Positions 1-10,388 of a stretch of DNA of 43,498 nt are shown in pieces; within the stretch, counting starts at the first letter, position 1, and the number at the start of each line of letters is the position of its first letter. The stretch is from Diatrype stigma (lineage: Eukaryota > Ascomycota > Sordariomycetes > Xylariales > Diatrypaceae), in the NCBI GenBank assembly GCA_022225965.2, contig JAKJXP020000181.1, positions 1 to 43,498 of the forward strand, in the 5' to 3' direction. Under the pieces are notes generated by a model that worked only from the letters and a program-made list of their open reading frames with translations, was not told the DNA's origin and did no database searches. The position numbers were made by a program, and so were the translations under genes.

Positions 1-43
<43 letters not shown>

Positions 44-205
44 TTCTCTTTCTGTCAGCCCCAACTTGCTCGCGCTCTGTTCTGGGCCCTTAAGGCCCTA
101 GATACTCCAGCCGTCCCATATACTATACAGTATCGGACCTATGTAATTAGCTACCTTAGGTAAATAGGTCCATCCGGACGTAAAAATACATCATCATCAT
201 TATTA
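1..205 (+). mobile_element. SINE-like element, copy 1 (3' part, cut by window edge)
   Basis: The window opens in a run of C followed by a block that recurs in the copies at 20,091 and 24,251. It then runs through the shared 3' end: a short ATACT/AGTAT inverted repeat near 117-135, the hairpin GTCC-ATCC-GGAC at 168-179, and the tail CATCATCATCATTATTA. The larger C-rich/G-rich hairpin seen in the 24,251 copy is missing here. The 5' head lies outside the window. RIP damage is light compared with the LINEs around it. Confidence 0.75.
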
Positions 206-295
206 ATAAAGCTGACGATATATATAAGAACTAAGTAAAAATAAGTCTTGGCAAAATATAGGAATAAAAAAAGAAAGTTATAAAAGAATAAATGA
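206..295 (-). mobile_element. LINE 5' end fragment, minus strand
   Basis: The reverse complement of this stretch matches the first ~85 bases of the full-length LINEs at 12,660 (plus) and 10,388 (minus): a CATCCTTTTATAACT-like start, then CCTATA..TTTGCCAAAACT, ending in a TATATATCGTAAGC-like block. Only the extreme 5' end of the element is present. Confidence 0.55.
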
Positions 296-820
296 TAATT
301 ATATTACCGGTATTATAATCCTTTTTTATTTTCGACGCACCAATTAAAACGAACGTTTATTCGCCTTTTTCGCGTAATAATTACGTAATATACTTTCGTT
401 ATATTAACGATAAAAACTCGAAACAAATAAGTTCTTTAAAAAAAATCTTTTTTATTTAAATAACATTATACCGCTTTTTTACGGAACAATCGGAATATAA
501 GGACTTTATTAATTACTATAAACGCTTTAAAAAACAAATAACGGACAATAATAAGGCTTTAAAAGGAAATAACCACCTATGGGAAGAATAAAAACCCCCT
601 TTCTTATATCAGACCTTAATACGTTCGTGCTTTATCCTGAACACGTCGTTCTCGATATTCCAGCCGTTCCATATACTATATAATATAGGACCTCATGTAG
701 TTTAGTCGTCTTATAAACCTTTTATACCCCCTACGGGGGTAGCTTATATATAACTAGGTACACTAGCTAGATAGGTCCACCCGGACGTAAAAGTTTATCA
801 TAATTATTATCATCATAACG
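296..820 (+). mobile_element. 5'-truncated Tad-like LINE, 3' end
   Basis: This is homologous to the end of the LINE at 18,360-19,148 and to 20,980-21,750. It ends with the family 3' signature: hairpin ACCCCC-TAC-GGGGGT at 725-741, second hairpin GTCC-ACCC-GGAC at 775-786, then an ATCAT-type tail. LINEs are commonly 5'-truncated by incomplete target-primed reverse transcription. The left boundary is approximate. Confidence 0.7.
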
Positions 821-1935
821 CCAAATACCAGAAATGCAATAAAGGCAGCAAAGTTCATTTAGTTATAACGATACCAGAAATATGCAATAAAGAAAGAATT
901 AAATGCTTTAATTATAAGTCCTTATATTTCTTTAATTAAATAACCTGCTTTATTCGGCTTATTAAATAAAACGATAAAATTATTAAATCTATTAAGAAAT
1001 AACTAGCGAATATTAAATAACTTAATAAATAACAATATAACGTCTTAATTAAAAAGAAAGGAAAACGGCTAAAAGCTACGGCAAAGGCTTAATAGTAATA
1101 ATAACCTTAATAATAACAATTATTCCTTTACGATAACAGCATAAACGCCGATATAAAATAATATAACGCCGTTATAGCATTATTAATACCAGCCTTAAAA
1201 ACTTTCCAAATTGATATATAAATTAATAACGTAAATACAAAAAAAAAAAAAAATAATGTATTAGGTTTTAACGAAAAACTCGAAAATGCGGAAAAGAAAT
1301 AACCTTAACTTTAATTATAATTTCGGCTTTAACTTATGCCCCAATTCCGAATATAATCGCCCATATATTCCTTTTTAGCCGGCCCTTTAATTAAAAAAGT
1401 TATGGCAACGACGGAAAAAAAGTCTATACGTCGAACCGTTAGCTTTAACGACGACGACATAAACGAATTAGCCAATACATCTCGTTTTCGTAAGGCCATT
1501 TTTTCCGAAGAAAAATCTGACCTTTATAATTGGGAAACCGACGAAAAAAAAAGGGCTCGGTACGTTCGAAAAGAAATAAACTTCCATAATCGTTGGAAAT
1601 AACGAAACGCTTATAACGCCTTAACCGCAGCAAATCTTTTCGGCAATTGCGAATATTTTAAATTAACGTTCGCAAAAGCGGCAAAAAAGAATTAATATAT
1701 AATACGGCATTCGATACCGCAATTAAAGCAAGTACGGATATCGTTTTTTATATAAAAACCTTAAATTATAGCCTGGAATAAGAAAAAGCAAACCAAAATA
1801 TATTCGAAATACGACGTATTTCTTTCCATTAAAAGCTAGGAAAAACATTTTCGAATACTTATTTACGTCCGTAAAAATCCTTATTTTAATACGTTTTAAT
1901 TTCGGCCTTTTACGATACGGAATGCATATATAATA
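821..1935 (+). mobile_element. LINE fragment: ORF1 zinc-knuckle region to ORF2 endonuclease (RIP-altered)
   Basis: At about 900-960 the plus strand encodes a decayed zinc-knuckle segment, followed by a Lys-rich stretch and a region of CAG/CAA-like codons turned into TAG/TAA. At 1,402 a short open piece with an acidic/basic N-terminus begins. At 1,780-1,930 there is a match to the endonuclease segment seen also near 11,620, 15,250 and (minus strand) 7,830. In better copies this segment reads like a typical Tad-clade apurinic-endonuclease-like domain (YDVFFPI..W, then a YVRKNP-like motif). No intact frame remains. Confidence 0.6.
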
Positions 1936-2080
1936 TACTAGCAAATTAAGTAATTCATAATAAGCCTTATAAACGTAAAGAGCCCGGAAAATTTTGAAAT
2001 CCTTTTAATTCTACGCCATATATATAAAGGCGATAGGTTTAACCGCCTTTCGATATGTTCCCCTTTCGTTAATATTACCA
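1936..2080 (+). mobile_element. LINE B (host element), segment 1
   Basis: The sequence matches the minus-strand LINE around 9,700-9,850, so it is an internal ORF1-side part of a LINE on the plus strand. It ends in the TSD TCGTTAATATTACCA (2,066-2,080), and after the inserted minus-strand LINE the same TSD (10,389-10,403) leads into sequence that is again colinear with the minus-strand LINE. This shows that segments 1 and 2 were once contiguous. Confidence 0.6.
2066..2080. repeat. TSD of minus-strand LINE, left copy
   Basis: TCGTTAATATTACCA occurs exactly here and at 10,389-10,403. Fifteen bases is a usual TSD length for LINE insertion. Confidence 0.85.
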
Positions 2081-3119
2081 TAATAATGATAATAAATTTT
2101 TACGTTCGGATAAACCTGTTTAATTAATTACCTAATTACATACAGCCACCTCCAAAAGGGGTATAAAAGGTTTACAGAATAATTAAGTCTATATAAATGC
2201 CGATATTATATAATATATGAAACGGCTGAAATATTAAGGGGCGGACCCGAACGGGCAGGCCTAAAACAAAGCGCAAGCGTATTAAAATCTAACATAAGAA
2301 AGGGATTTTTATTTTTCCGACGAATAATTATTTCCCTCCGGAATTTCGCCATTATCCGTTACTTATTTTTTAAAGCAGGGTTTAGAAATATTGTTATTAT
2401 TTTATTCCTTTATTATTAATCCATACGGATAGGCCTTTTTAACGAAGGCTGCGAAGTTTCGGTAGCCATTATAACCGAAAAGTTCGTCCGCTTCGTATTT
2501 CGTCCGGATTCCAAGAAATCGGAAGGCACCTTAAAATAAATTACAAAAAACGACGTAACCCGATTCCTTATTTTTTCTATAACGGCAACGATATTTATTA
2601 ATAATATCGGAATATTTAAAGCGCTTATGGTAATTAACGAAATCCCTATAACCGAATCGTTTCGTAAAAAGGCGGTATAATATTATACGAACAAAAAAAA
2701 GCTTTTTAAACGGCTTATTTGCTTTAAATCTTTATCGTTAATATAAAAGGAATATATTACAAAACCATTAAGTAAAAAATACGAATAAGCGTTTTTTTAA
2801 TTAATACGTTTAAAATAAATAAGGATTATAATGCCGATAATGTGGTTGTCGTCGTCGATAACCGGTCGTTTCGTGCCGAATTTAGCTTAGGCGTTTGCGG
2901 CTTCGTTGCTTTCGATTTCGACGTATCCTAGAACCCATTAAACGAAAAAAAAACTTAAAAACGTATTCGAAAAATAGCCTAATAAAAAATTAAAAAATCT
3001 TATTAGGAATTATCCGAAAAATATCCGAAAATATATCGAATAACTGCCGTATTATTAATACAAAAATATAAACCTATTAAAGGAAATTTCAAGTCGTATT
3101 AAACGTTTTTTATTTATTA

Positions 3120-3300
3120 TGTCGCTTTATATACGGCTATTATTTTATCGTTAAAAACCTTTACGTTTAAAAATAATCCATTAGTTATATATAAACGTTT
3201 ATCGCCTTAATAAGCAATAAAGCCCTAAGTAATTCGGTCGACTTTAAAGCTATTAAAATAAATAACCAGGTCTTAAAAAAACGGATTCGAGCCATTTTTA
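3120..3300 (-). pseudogene. LINE D ORF2, RNase H remnant
   Basis: On the minus strand this reads like an RNase HI core: YFNSFKVDRI, then an IAY segment, then NGLFLNVKVF and IIAA. It is colinear with the RNase H region at about 17,960-18,370 of the plus-strand LINE. The first catalytic Asp and other acidic residues are replaced in ways C-to-T or G-to-A changes would give (for example Asp to Asn). Several in-frame stops are present, so it is not functional. Confidence 0.65.
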
Positions 3301-4084
3301 TAAGCGTTTTTTTTGTCGGCTAAAACGAATAACAACTTATTTAGCCATTTCCTATTTAAAAATAAAAAACGGAAATAATTTGCTATTAAATCCGACGTTA
3401 ATTGCAATCGCATAAATCATTATCCTTTTAATTAATTAACGCATTAAATAACAAAATAAGCCGGATTCAAGCTACGAAATCGGATAACGTATCGTTTTCG
3501 TATTTATTCGTATACCATTTCCGCTAAAAGAATATTTAATTTACGGTATAAAAGAAAAACATTAATAATGCGCTAAATTAAAAGAATTGCCTTAACGGCG
3601 ATTTTAAATGGCTTATTAGAAATTATAAGGTATTCATTTCAAAATGCCTATAAACGTAAATCCTTATTTTTTAACCGCTAAATGCTTTTTTTTTAAATAT
3701 TAAGCTTTCGCGTTATAAGTAATTATTAATATTACGTAAACCTTTATTATTATCATAGTTTTATTCGGTAATAATCTTTTTGTTACTTTATTAAAATAAC
3801 GAATATAATTAACGGTATATAAAGCCTTAATGACTTACTTAAATGCGGATTTTTTAAAGTTTAATGTAAAATTAAAAAAAAAACTCCTAACCACTTAATC
3901 GCTTTCTTAAATAAACGTATTTCGAAATTTCCCGTAATAACCGGATTATTTAAAAAAATCCGGCCCTTATAAAACTATTTAAGATCACTTTTAACTAAAT
4001 CAAAAATAAAAGCGTTATTTCGTCCTTAATTTAAAATATTTAAAACGTTAATTATAAACAATACGGAAGTTTTAATTATGGTTT

Positions 4085-4605
4085 TGTTAATACGAAATAT
4101 TGCTATATCGTCGGTATATTCAAAGCGTATTAATGGAACGCCTCGCCGAAAAAGGAATTCCGTATATAACATAAACAGTATCGGGAATACTAAAAAGCCC
4201 TAAAAAACGCCGCCAAATAGAAAGCCGGGATTTATAATAACGTCTTTTATTCGAATAAATGCAAAACGATTAATTATAAATAAATCGACTTATTTAATTA
4301 ATAAATAATCCCATTCTTATTATCGCAATCGAAATACTAATTTGCTTTATAATATCGTATTAAAAGCGCATATTATATTTAATATTAAAAATAATGCGAC
4401 TTTATTTTAAATAAAAGTTATTTTTATATCGTATATAACGCAAAACGCCAGGTTTAATGCCGACCTTTTAAATAACGCATTAAATTGCTAAATATTAATA
4501 ACGCCTTTACGAATAGCTATTATCGATATACGTTTAATAATTAACCGCTTTAAGCCTTTCCCGAAATAGGAAAAAAAATAAGGCGTTAGAATTTTATTAC
4601 CATAA
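4085..4605 (-). pseudogene. LINE D ORF2, reverse transcriptase catalytic region
   Basis: Around 4,085-4,200 the minus strand encodes FMLYTEFLFRRG followed by RFEYTDDIAIFRI. The catalytic YADD motif of LINE reverse transcriptases appears as YTDD at 4,107-4,118, an Ala-to-Thr change that needs only G-to-A. The plus-strand copy at 17,034-17,297 has the same surroundings (FMLYTEPFFRKG..RFKYADN). The frame continues upstream but is cut at 4,605 by the LTR element and resumes at 6,494. Confidence 0.75.
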
Positions 4606-4818
4606 TGTGATGGCACTGGCTTAGAGAAAGGCGCATTCTGTTAATTATTAGGAATTAACGTATAATAATAAGTTGCAGAAAAGAAGGAAAGGGAAGGAAG
4701 CTGGCGGAGGGCTAGCTGTTTATATATAAATAAGGACAATAAGAAGTGAATGCCTATTATTCTAAAGATGATTAAGGTATTAGTTATCTTATTTATTCTT
4801 TAGGTTATTACCGTAATA
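4606..4818 (-). repeat. 3' LTR of the Gag-only element
   Basis: This 213-bp direct repeat of 6,281-6,493 starts TGTGATGGCA and ends CCGTAATA on the plus strand. About two dozen positions differ from the partner and, by manual comparison, all are transitions. A TATA-rich stretch (TTTATATATAAA) lies inside, as expected for an LTR promoter. Confidence 0.88.
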
Positions 4819-4866
4819 TTACCCTTTCTTCGGAAAAAGCTTCGTTTCGAAGCTTTGTAATTATCC

Positions 4867-6000
4867 TTATTTTAAGTGGAAGTGATTTATTATAGCCCGA
4901 TGGCTTTCATTTATTCCATTTATTCGGATTAGGTCGTTTAAAGCATTGCTGATGTGTTGGGGCAAGTACTTTTTTTTACCGTATTGGGGTTTCTTTATTT
5001 CCGAATCGGAATTCTCGATATTCGAGCGGTTAATTACAGTAATACGAGTAGGGCCGGAAGTAGGTTGTTTGTTGCAATTACGGGCGAAGTGCTTAATAGA
5101 ATCATAACGGCGGCAGCGGTTAGTACGTTGTTACTTATTTCGTTGGGCAGGGCTGGACGAGGGGGCGACGGATGAAGAATTAACGGCATCCAGAAGCTTT
5201 GTAAGGTTGGATTTCGGAATAACGGCAGCAGCGTTATTTATAATTCCGAGCGATGTATTTATTGGTTAATGGGAGGAGTTGTAGTGGCTAGTATGAGTAG
5301 CGCCGTTACTTTTGCCGTGGGACCATTTGTGAAGCTTCTTGACGAAAGAGGCGTACGTGGTTGGGAGGGTTTCGAGGTTATTGATTTTGGCTTGGAGTTT
5401 GTTCGAGAGAGCGTGGCGAAGCTTTCGAATACGTTGGCTTTCGGTTATTTTATCCAAATCGTTTCGAGCCGTATATAGCGCGCGTTTCCAATTGCTAAGG
5501 AATTGACGGAAGGAATCGTTATTCTTTATCTTTATTTTCTTGAGGCGGGCTTTATTGTAGAGGGGCTTGTTCGGATTGTCGTAAATGCGATCGAGGGCAT
5601 TTAGAATACGCTGGGGAACGTTATTTCAATTATCGGTACGTTTGGAGTAATGAATTTGGGGAATAACGAGGTTTTTAATTTTGGGCTTTAGTCGGTTATA
5701 GATGTAATACGTGCGGGCGTAATTATTGCCGATTGTAGCCCTATTAATGCAAAGCTTGCCTTTGATTTCCAAAAGTTAAACGTCGTAGGTACCGGGACCT
5801 TTTAATTTTATTATATCGGAAAGCTTTAGGCGAGGGTTTTGTTTGGTTTAAAGGGCTTCGATTTGGGTAGTTAAAGCTTTGTTTTTTACTTGAAGCTTGT
5901 GAATTTTAGTGGCGAATTGGGCGGTTAGTTTGCCGCGGAGGTGTGTAATAGCGGCCTGGATGGCTGCTTGGGCTTTTTGGGCATTGATGGATGAAGCCAT
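4867..6000 (-). pseudogene. Gag of the LTR element (single frame with five premature stops)
   Basis: The minus-strand frame starts at an ATG at 6,000 (MASSINAQ) and keeps one phase to TAA at 4,867-4,869, a length of 377 codons before the stop. It contains five internal stops, including 5,848-5,850 and 5,266-5,268, but no frameshift. The N-terminus is predicted helical. The middle (ILNALDRIYDNPNKP... FRQFLSNWKRA... LETLPTTYASFVKKLHKW) looks like the retrotransposon gag domain of fungal Ty3/gypsy elements. The C-terminal part has a zinc knuckle (CX2CX4HX4C) whose second Cys is Tyr, one G-to-A away from Cys. The stops also fit C-to-T or G-to-A changes in Gln/Arg/Trp codons. It is dead as written but less damaged than the LINE around it, suggesting a later insertion. 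Confidence 0.82.
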
Positions 6001-6280
6001 TGTTAATTCGGGCAAAGCAGAAGCTTTGTAATTTTTCGGAAACGGGAAAGTCGGAAACGTAAAAGTATGGCACAAGGCCCGGAAACGTGAAGTTCGTGAA
6101 AATTTTTCGGAAAGAACGGAGACGGAAAGTTGCTGTATGGAGGTGGGGGTTTTGTTGTGTTGTTGATTTATCGAATAATCGAGAAAGAATCGAATTGCTG
6201 TGTTAGTTGTTTATTTTTAGCAGGTATCGTAAAATATAACGGCTGCCTTTTTGGAAGGCAGGCGAGGGAATTTATTATTA

Positions 6281-6493
6281 TGTGGTGGCATTGGTTTAAA
6301 GAAAGGCGCATTTTGTTAATTATTAGGAATTAACGTATAATAATAAGTTGCAGAAAAGAAGAAAAGGGAAGGAAGCTGGTGGAGGGCCAGTTGCTTATAT
6401 ATAAATGGGGATAATGGGAAGTGAATGCCTATTGTCCTAGAGATGACTAAGGTATTAGTCATCCTATTCATTCTTTAGGTTATTACCGTAACA
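6281..6493 (-). repeat. 5' LTR of the Gag-only element
   Basis: This is the partner of 4,606-4,818, 213 bp long, TGTGGTGGCA...CCGTAACA on the plus strand with canonical TG/CA ends. It is the less altered of the two LTRs. Confidence 0.88.
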
Positions 6494-6706
6494 CGTAAAA
6501 TCGAATTTGCTTACCTTAAAAAACATAATAACCTCGGCTATACGAAAAGGCATTAAATAATAGCCGTATTGCAAGCATTTTTTATATAAAATACGAATAA
6601 CGTTTTTAATAACCGGCCATACATATTGAAACAATAAAGCCGTTAATTCATTCTTTTTTAAGGCCGTATTAGAAATTTTAATGCAAACGTTCTTTATTTC
6701 CGTCAT
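6494..6706 (-). pseudogene. LINE D ORF2, N-terminal part of reverse transcriptase
   Basis: The minus strand reads YVWPVIKNVIRILYKKCLQYGYY followed by PFRIAEVIMFFK. This matches the start of LINE reverse transcriptases (a Trp-Pro-x-I...LF..CL..GY.P..F+.A.VV...K pattern). The same block occurs on the plus strand near 19,350-19,440. It was contiguous with 4,605 before the LTR insertion. Confidence 0.75.
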
Positions 6707-7619
6707 TATTACTGTTCAGTTCTATAAAATCGGTACGTAAATATAAACGATCGCCGAAAGGTCGGCTACGAAGGAATCCATATTATAAGGCTTAAACGGA
6801 CGCTACGGATCGTCGATATTTTCGTCATTTGCTTATAAAACGAAAACTTTATACGGGAAATAATTAACTTTCCTTTTTGTATTTATTATTACCCAATCGC
6901 CGTTTCTTATTAAGGAAATTCGAAAGTTATCCTTAAGCTTATGCTAATTTATTATGTTATAAATTAATTTATTTAAAATAGCATTAATTATTCACCGTTT
7001 CCAATATTATTTCTTTACTCGTCGAATAATAGATTTATACTTCCTCGCCGTATTCGAATCCGGAATTCCATTTTCCGCTGTCGATTATTGCATTCGTTTA
7101 ATAATCTCGTTATATTCTTCCGTTTATTACGACGCGTTTTATTCGCAATTATATTTAAATTTTCTTAACGCCTTTATTACGCAATTAAGCGTCTCTAGAA
7201 ATTTAAAAATTACGTCTTTACATTTTTGGATTAATGCGAATATTATTAATCTTTTAATTTAATATATATATATAAATTAAAAAACTTTAAAGCCGGGTTT
7301 AACGGAAAAATAAATTTAGATTTAAAAACCTTAACGAATTTATTAACCGATACTTTGCCGATTAACGTATAATAATCGGAATTCGTATATATATCGTTAT
7401 TAATTCCTATTATATTCCTTAATATTTTAAAAGCCATAAGGTCGATTATATTATCCAAATAATACGTAGGCTCGTCTTTATTAAGGACTTAAAAATCTTG
7501 GCTTTTAAATTAATCTGTTACCTTTTGTTTTAGCCCGTTATACCGCCGTCGTTATCGCAGCTGTTACGTTTAATAAACGGCATTAAAGTTTTTTATTACC
7601 ATTTCTTAAAGGCCAGATT

Positions 7620-7840
7620 CCCATTATTTTAATTCCGTAAATAACGCATAAAATGCGCCGCCGTTTAAATAAACGTTTCCGATAATAACGTTATTAATTT
7701 ATATTATAACTGCGTCCTTAATAATAAAGGAATATAATTGCGTAATATTAAATTAAGGGTTTTTCCGAATATATATAAAAATCCTAAAATACTTTATTTA
7801 ATCTTTTACCGATAAAAAGATATCGTATCGGAAATGGGTT
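7620..7840 (-). pseudogene. LINE D ORF2, endonuclease-domain remnant
   Basis: On the minus strand this gives RYDIFLSVKD, FIYIRKNP and a following FNITQLYSFIIKDA-type segment. It is colinear with the plus-strand endonuclease segments at about 1,800, 11,630 and 15,250. The YDVF...W...YVRK pattern is typical of the endonuclease of Tad-clade LINEs. Stops are present and no catalytic set can be confirmed. Confidence 0.6.
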
Positions 7841-8404
7841 TTAATTTGTTTTTATTATATAATATTATTATTCATAATTCTTATATTAATACGACGTTTG
7901 CCTTTATATTATCCGCCGTTTTAAATGCTATATCGTATATAATGCCCTTTTTCTTATTTTTACGGATATTAACTTATATTATAAGCAATTATTTAAAGGA
8001 TCGGGCTATATTGCGGTAATAATGGAATTATCGATTCGTTATTCTTATGTATTGCGGAATTTCTGTTTTTTCCGAACGTATTGCGTTTTTCTTTTTTCGT
8101 CGGTTTCCCAATTATAAGAATCGATTTTTTCTTCGGAAGGAATAACCCTACGTAAACGGGAAATATTGCTAGTTCGTTTATATTATCGGCGGCACCTGTT
8201 ATTAGGGCGTTTTTGGCAATGGCTTTACGAAGTCGGGCCAGGCGTTCGTTCGTTGCCTAAATAACGTTTAAGGTAAGGGGGCTTATTGGTATGGGATATT
8301 CTCCGTCGTCGTTACGCGGGGGATCGTTTTTTTTTCGTCGGCGTCGTTTATGTAGGTGTCTTTTCCGTTATTCCTATTATTTCGGGCATCTTTAGCAGGA
8401 ACGT

Positions 8405-8452
8405 AGGCAAAAGCAGAAGCAGAAACGGAAGCAGGAGCAAGAGCAGAAAGCT
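8405..8452. repeat. GCAGAA-type simple repeat
   Basis: This is a short run of GCAGAAGCAGAAACGGAAGCAGGAGC-type hexamers inside LINE D. It keeps several CA dinucleotides that are rare elsewhere in the block. Confidence 0.5.
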
Positions 8453-10388
8453 AAGGGGATATCCGGCGCGTTAATTATGCCGGCGGGGGTAATAATGGTA
8501 GCGGTCGTAATTCCTTAAGGGTTTTAGGCCCCGCCGGAATAAGGAAGCTTATGGGATTATCTTTTTTTTTATTCCTAAATGCCTGGACTTAAGTTTGCGC
8601 CTAAAAATAAGAATAAGGTTATTATTAGACTTTTCTTTAAGCACTTTGTTATATTGCTGTTCTCTTAATTGCTTAATTTCTATAAGTTATTATTTAATTA
8701 ATCGAACGATTTTGTTATTTTTTATTATTAGCCGCGCCGAATATATTAACGAATCGAATTTATAAGGGCCGCAATAATTGGAATACTTAACCTTATTTTT
8801 GCAAATGCCTTCTTAACGAATAACCTCGTATACCTTATAGTCTTTGCCGCATTATTAATAATACGGATCGTTATTACAATATCGGCCGTTATAAAAGCCA
8901 AAACAAATCTGGTATTAAATAATTTTAAAGGCCTTAATAATAAACTTTTTAAAATACGAATTAAATATTTGAAAGCATTTAATAATTTAAGGAAAAACGA
9001 CGATTTACTTTTACATAAAGGCACCGGAAACGTATTATTTAAAGCAATGAAAGGAAACGGAATTTACGCTTATTTAGGCGATTATTTCGGTTTTAATAAT
9101 CGCATTAATAAACTAAAAGCCTATATAAATACGGAATTTCTTTAAAACCCCGACGAAAATATATATATATTAATCTTTAGTCCCTTTAATAACCAGGCCT
9201 TTTATTTTAAAGGTTTCGTCGAGAATATATTGCTTAACGGTATTATTGCGGAATCGTAACGTTTAATTAATCTTAATTTTTTGGGCGTTAATAACTTCCC
9301 GTAAATTAAACTTAAAAATATCCATAATTATAACTTAAACGTTTATCGAACGTAATACGTACCATAAATAATCGGGGATAAAGCGGGAAAAAAAAAAACG
9401 GTTATCGGCTTTTTTTGCGGGCTGGAATTATATTAATCGGTTAAGGCCAAGGCTTACGGGTTGCGTTTCTTTTTTCTTTTAGATTTCCTTATTACGTTAA
9501 TCCAATCCTGGATTTTTCCATTTTTAAGGCGAATTGCCGCTATATACGATTAAGGCTGGAATCGGAATAATATAAACGGTAATAACATGGCCGTATTTTC
9601 CGAAAGATGCGATATAAAGGATATACGTTATTCGCGAAATAAGGGCGTATTTTTAGGAGATTCGTTAAAAACGAAATCGATAGGATCCTTTAGCGGTATT
9701 AACAAAAAAAGGACGTAACGAAAAATAATTAAGCCACCTATCCTAAAACGCGTAACGTAAAAAAAGAAAGGAAAAAAAATTTCCGGGCTCTTTATATTAG
9801 CCAGGCTTACGATTAATTATTTAATTTGCTAATGCGCCAATCGGGCCCATTATTAATGCATAAGCATGGATTATTAAAATGCGTTTCGGGCGATATCAAA
9901 AAATAAAGAATAAATTATAAGCATTTCGAATTTAATTCGGATGCTTTATTCCTTTTTTTTTACGTATTAATTTAACCGCTGCTAAAATGAAATTTGCTGG
10001 AGGATTTTTAAGGGTTCCCAAAAAAGGATGAATAAAAGGATTTCCTTAAAACTTATATTTCTTTAAGGCATCAGGCTTTGCTGCCGCCGCTTTGTCGTTT
10101 GGCCTTTTTAATACGAAAGAAATGGCCTTTTGGATATTATCGTTATGGTTGCTAATAGCCATCGTAAATGAATTTATAGAAATAACGGAGGCCGGTTTTT
10201 TAAAGCCTGCTTCGGATGTTTATTACGAGGGGATTAAAGGCCGCTAAGGATAAACGGTATCCGACATTTTCGAAGGGGTTATCTAATCCAAAAGCAAAAG
10301 TAAATAAGGCTTACGATATAAGAAAGAACTAAGCAAAGACGAGTCTTAACAAAATATAAGGATAAGAAAAGAAAGTTATAAGAGGATG

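Larger units (their letters stand above)
4606..6493 (-). mobile_element. Complete LTR retrotransposon coding only Gag (non-autonomous)
   Basis: Two direct repeats of 213 bp (4,606-4,818 and 6,281-6,493) bound a 1,462-bp interior. Both repeats begin TGTG, and the right one ends in canonical CA (the left one in TA, a single transition). The flanks CATAA (4,601-4,605) and CGTAA (6,494-6,498) form a 5-bp TSD differing by one transition. A purine-rich tract (GAAGAAAGGG on the minus strand, near 4,821-4,831) sits directly before the 3' LTR, which fixes the orientation. The interior holds one Gag frame that ends about 50 bp before the 3' LTR. There is no room for protease, reverse transcriptase or integrase, so movement would need another element's enzymes. 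Confidence 0.88.
2081..10388 (-). mobile_element. Full-length Tad-like LINE (LINE D), interrupted by an LTR element
   Basis: The element is flanked by an exact 15-bp TSD. Its 3' tail is at the left end (ATTATTATCATTATTA read on the minus strand, then the shared 3' hairpin region at about 2,100-2,240). Its 5' end at 10,388 matches the 5' end of the plus-strand LINE at 12,660. Subtracting the nested LTR element and its 5-bp TSD leaves about 6.4 kb, close to the 6.49 kb of the other complete copy. Recognisable in order on the minus strand are an endonuclease segment (~7,620-7,840), the start of the reverse transcriptase (6,499-6,706), the RT catalytic motif (4,107-4,118) and RNase H (~3,120-3,300). 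All frames are broken by RIP-type changes. Confidence 0.85.

Noticed and set aside
1..43. Telomere or assembly-end signal from the 43-base C run at the window start
   Set aside because: The same position in SINE-like copy 3 carries a C run (24,705-24,718), so this is the element's own C tract, perhaps expanded, and not a telomeric repeat.
8746..9024. Minus-strand 92-codon open frame with hydrophobic stretches
   Set aside because: It lies inside the ORF1-side part of LINE D in RIP-altered DNA, with no recognisable domain. AT-rich decay produces Ile/Leu/Phe-rich frames by chance.
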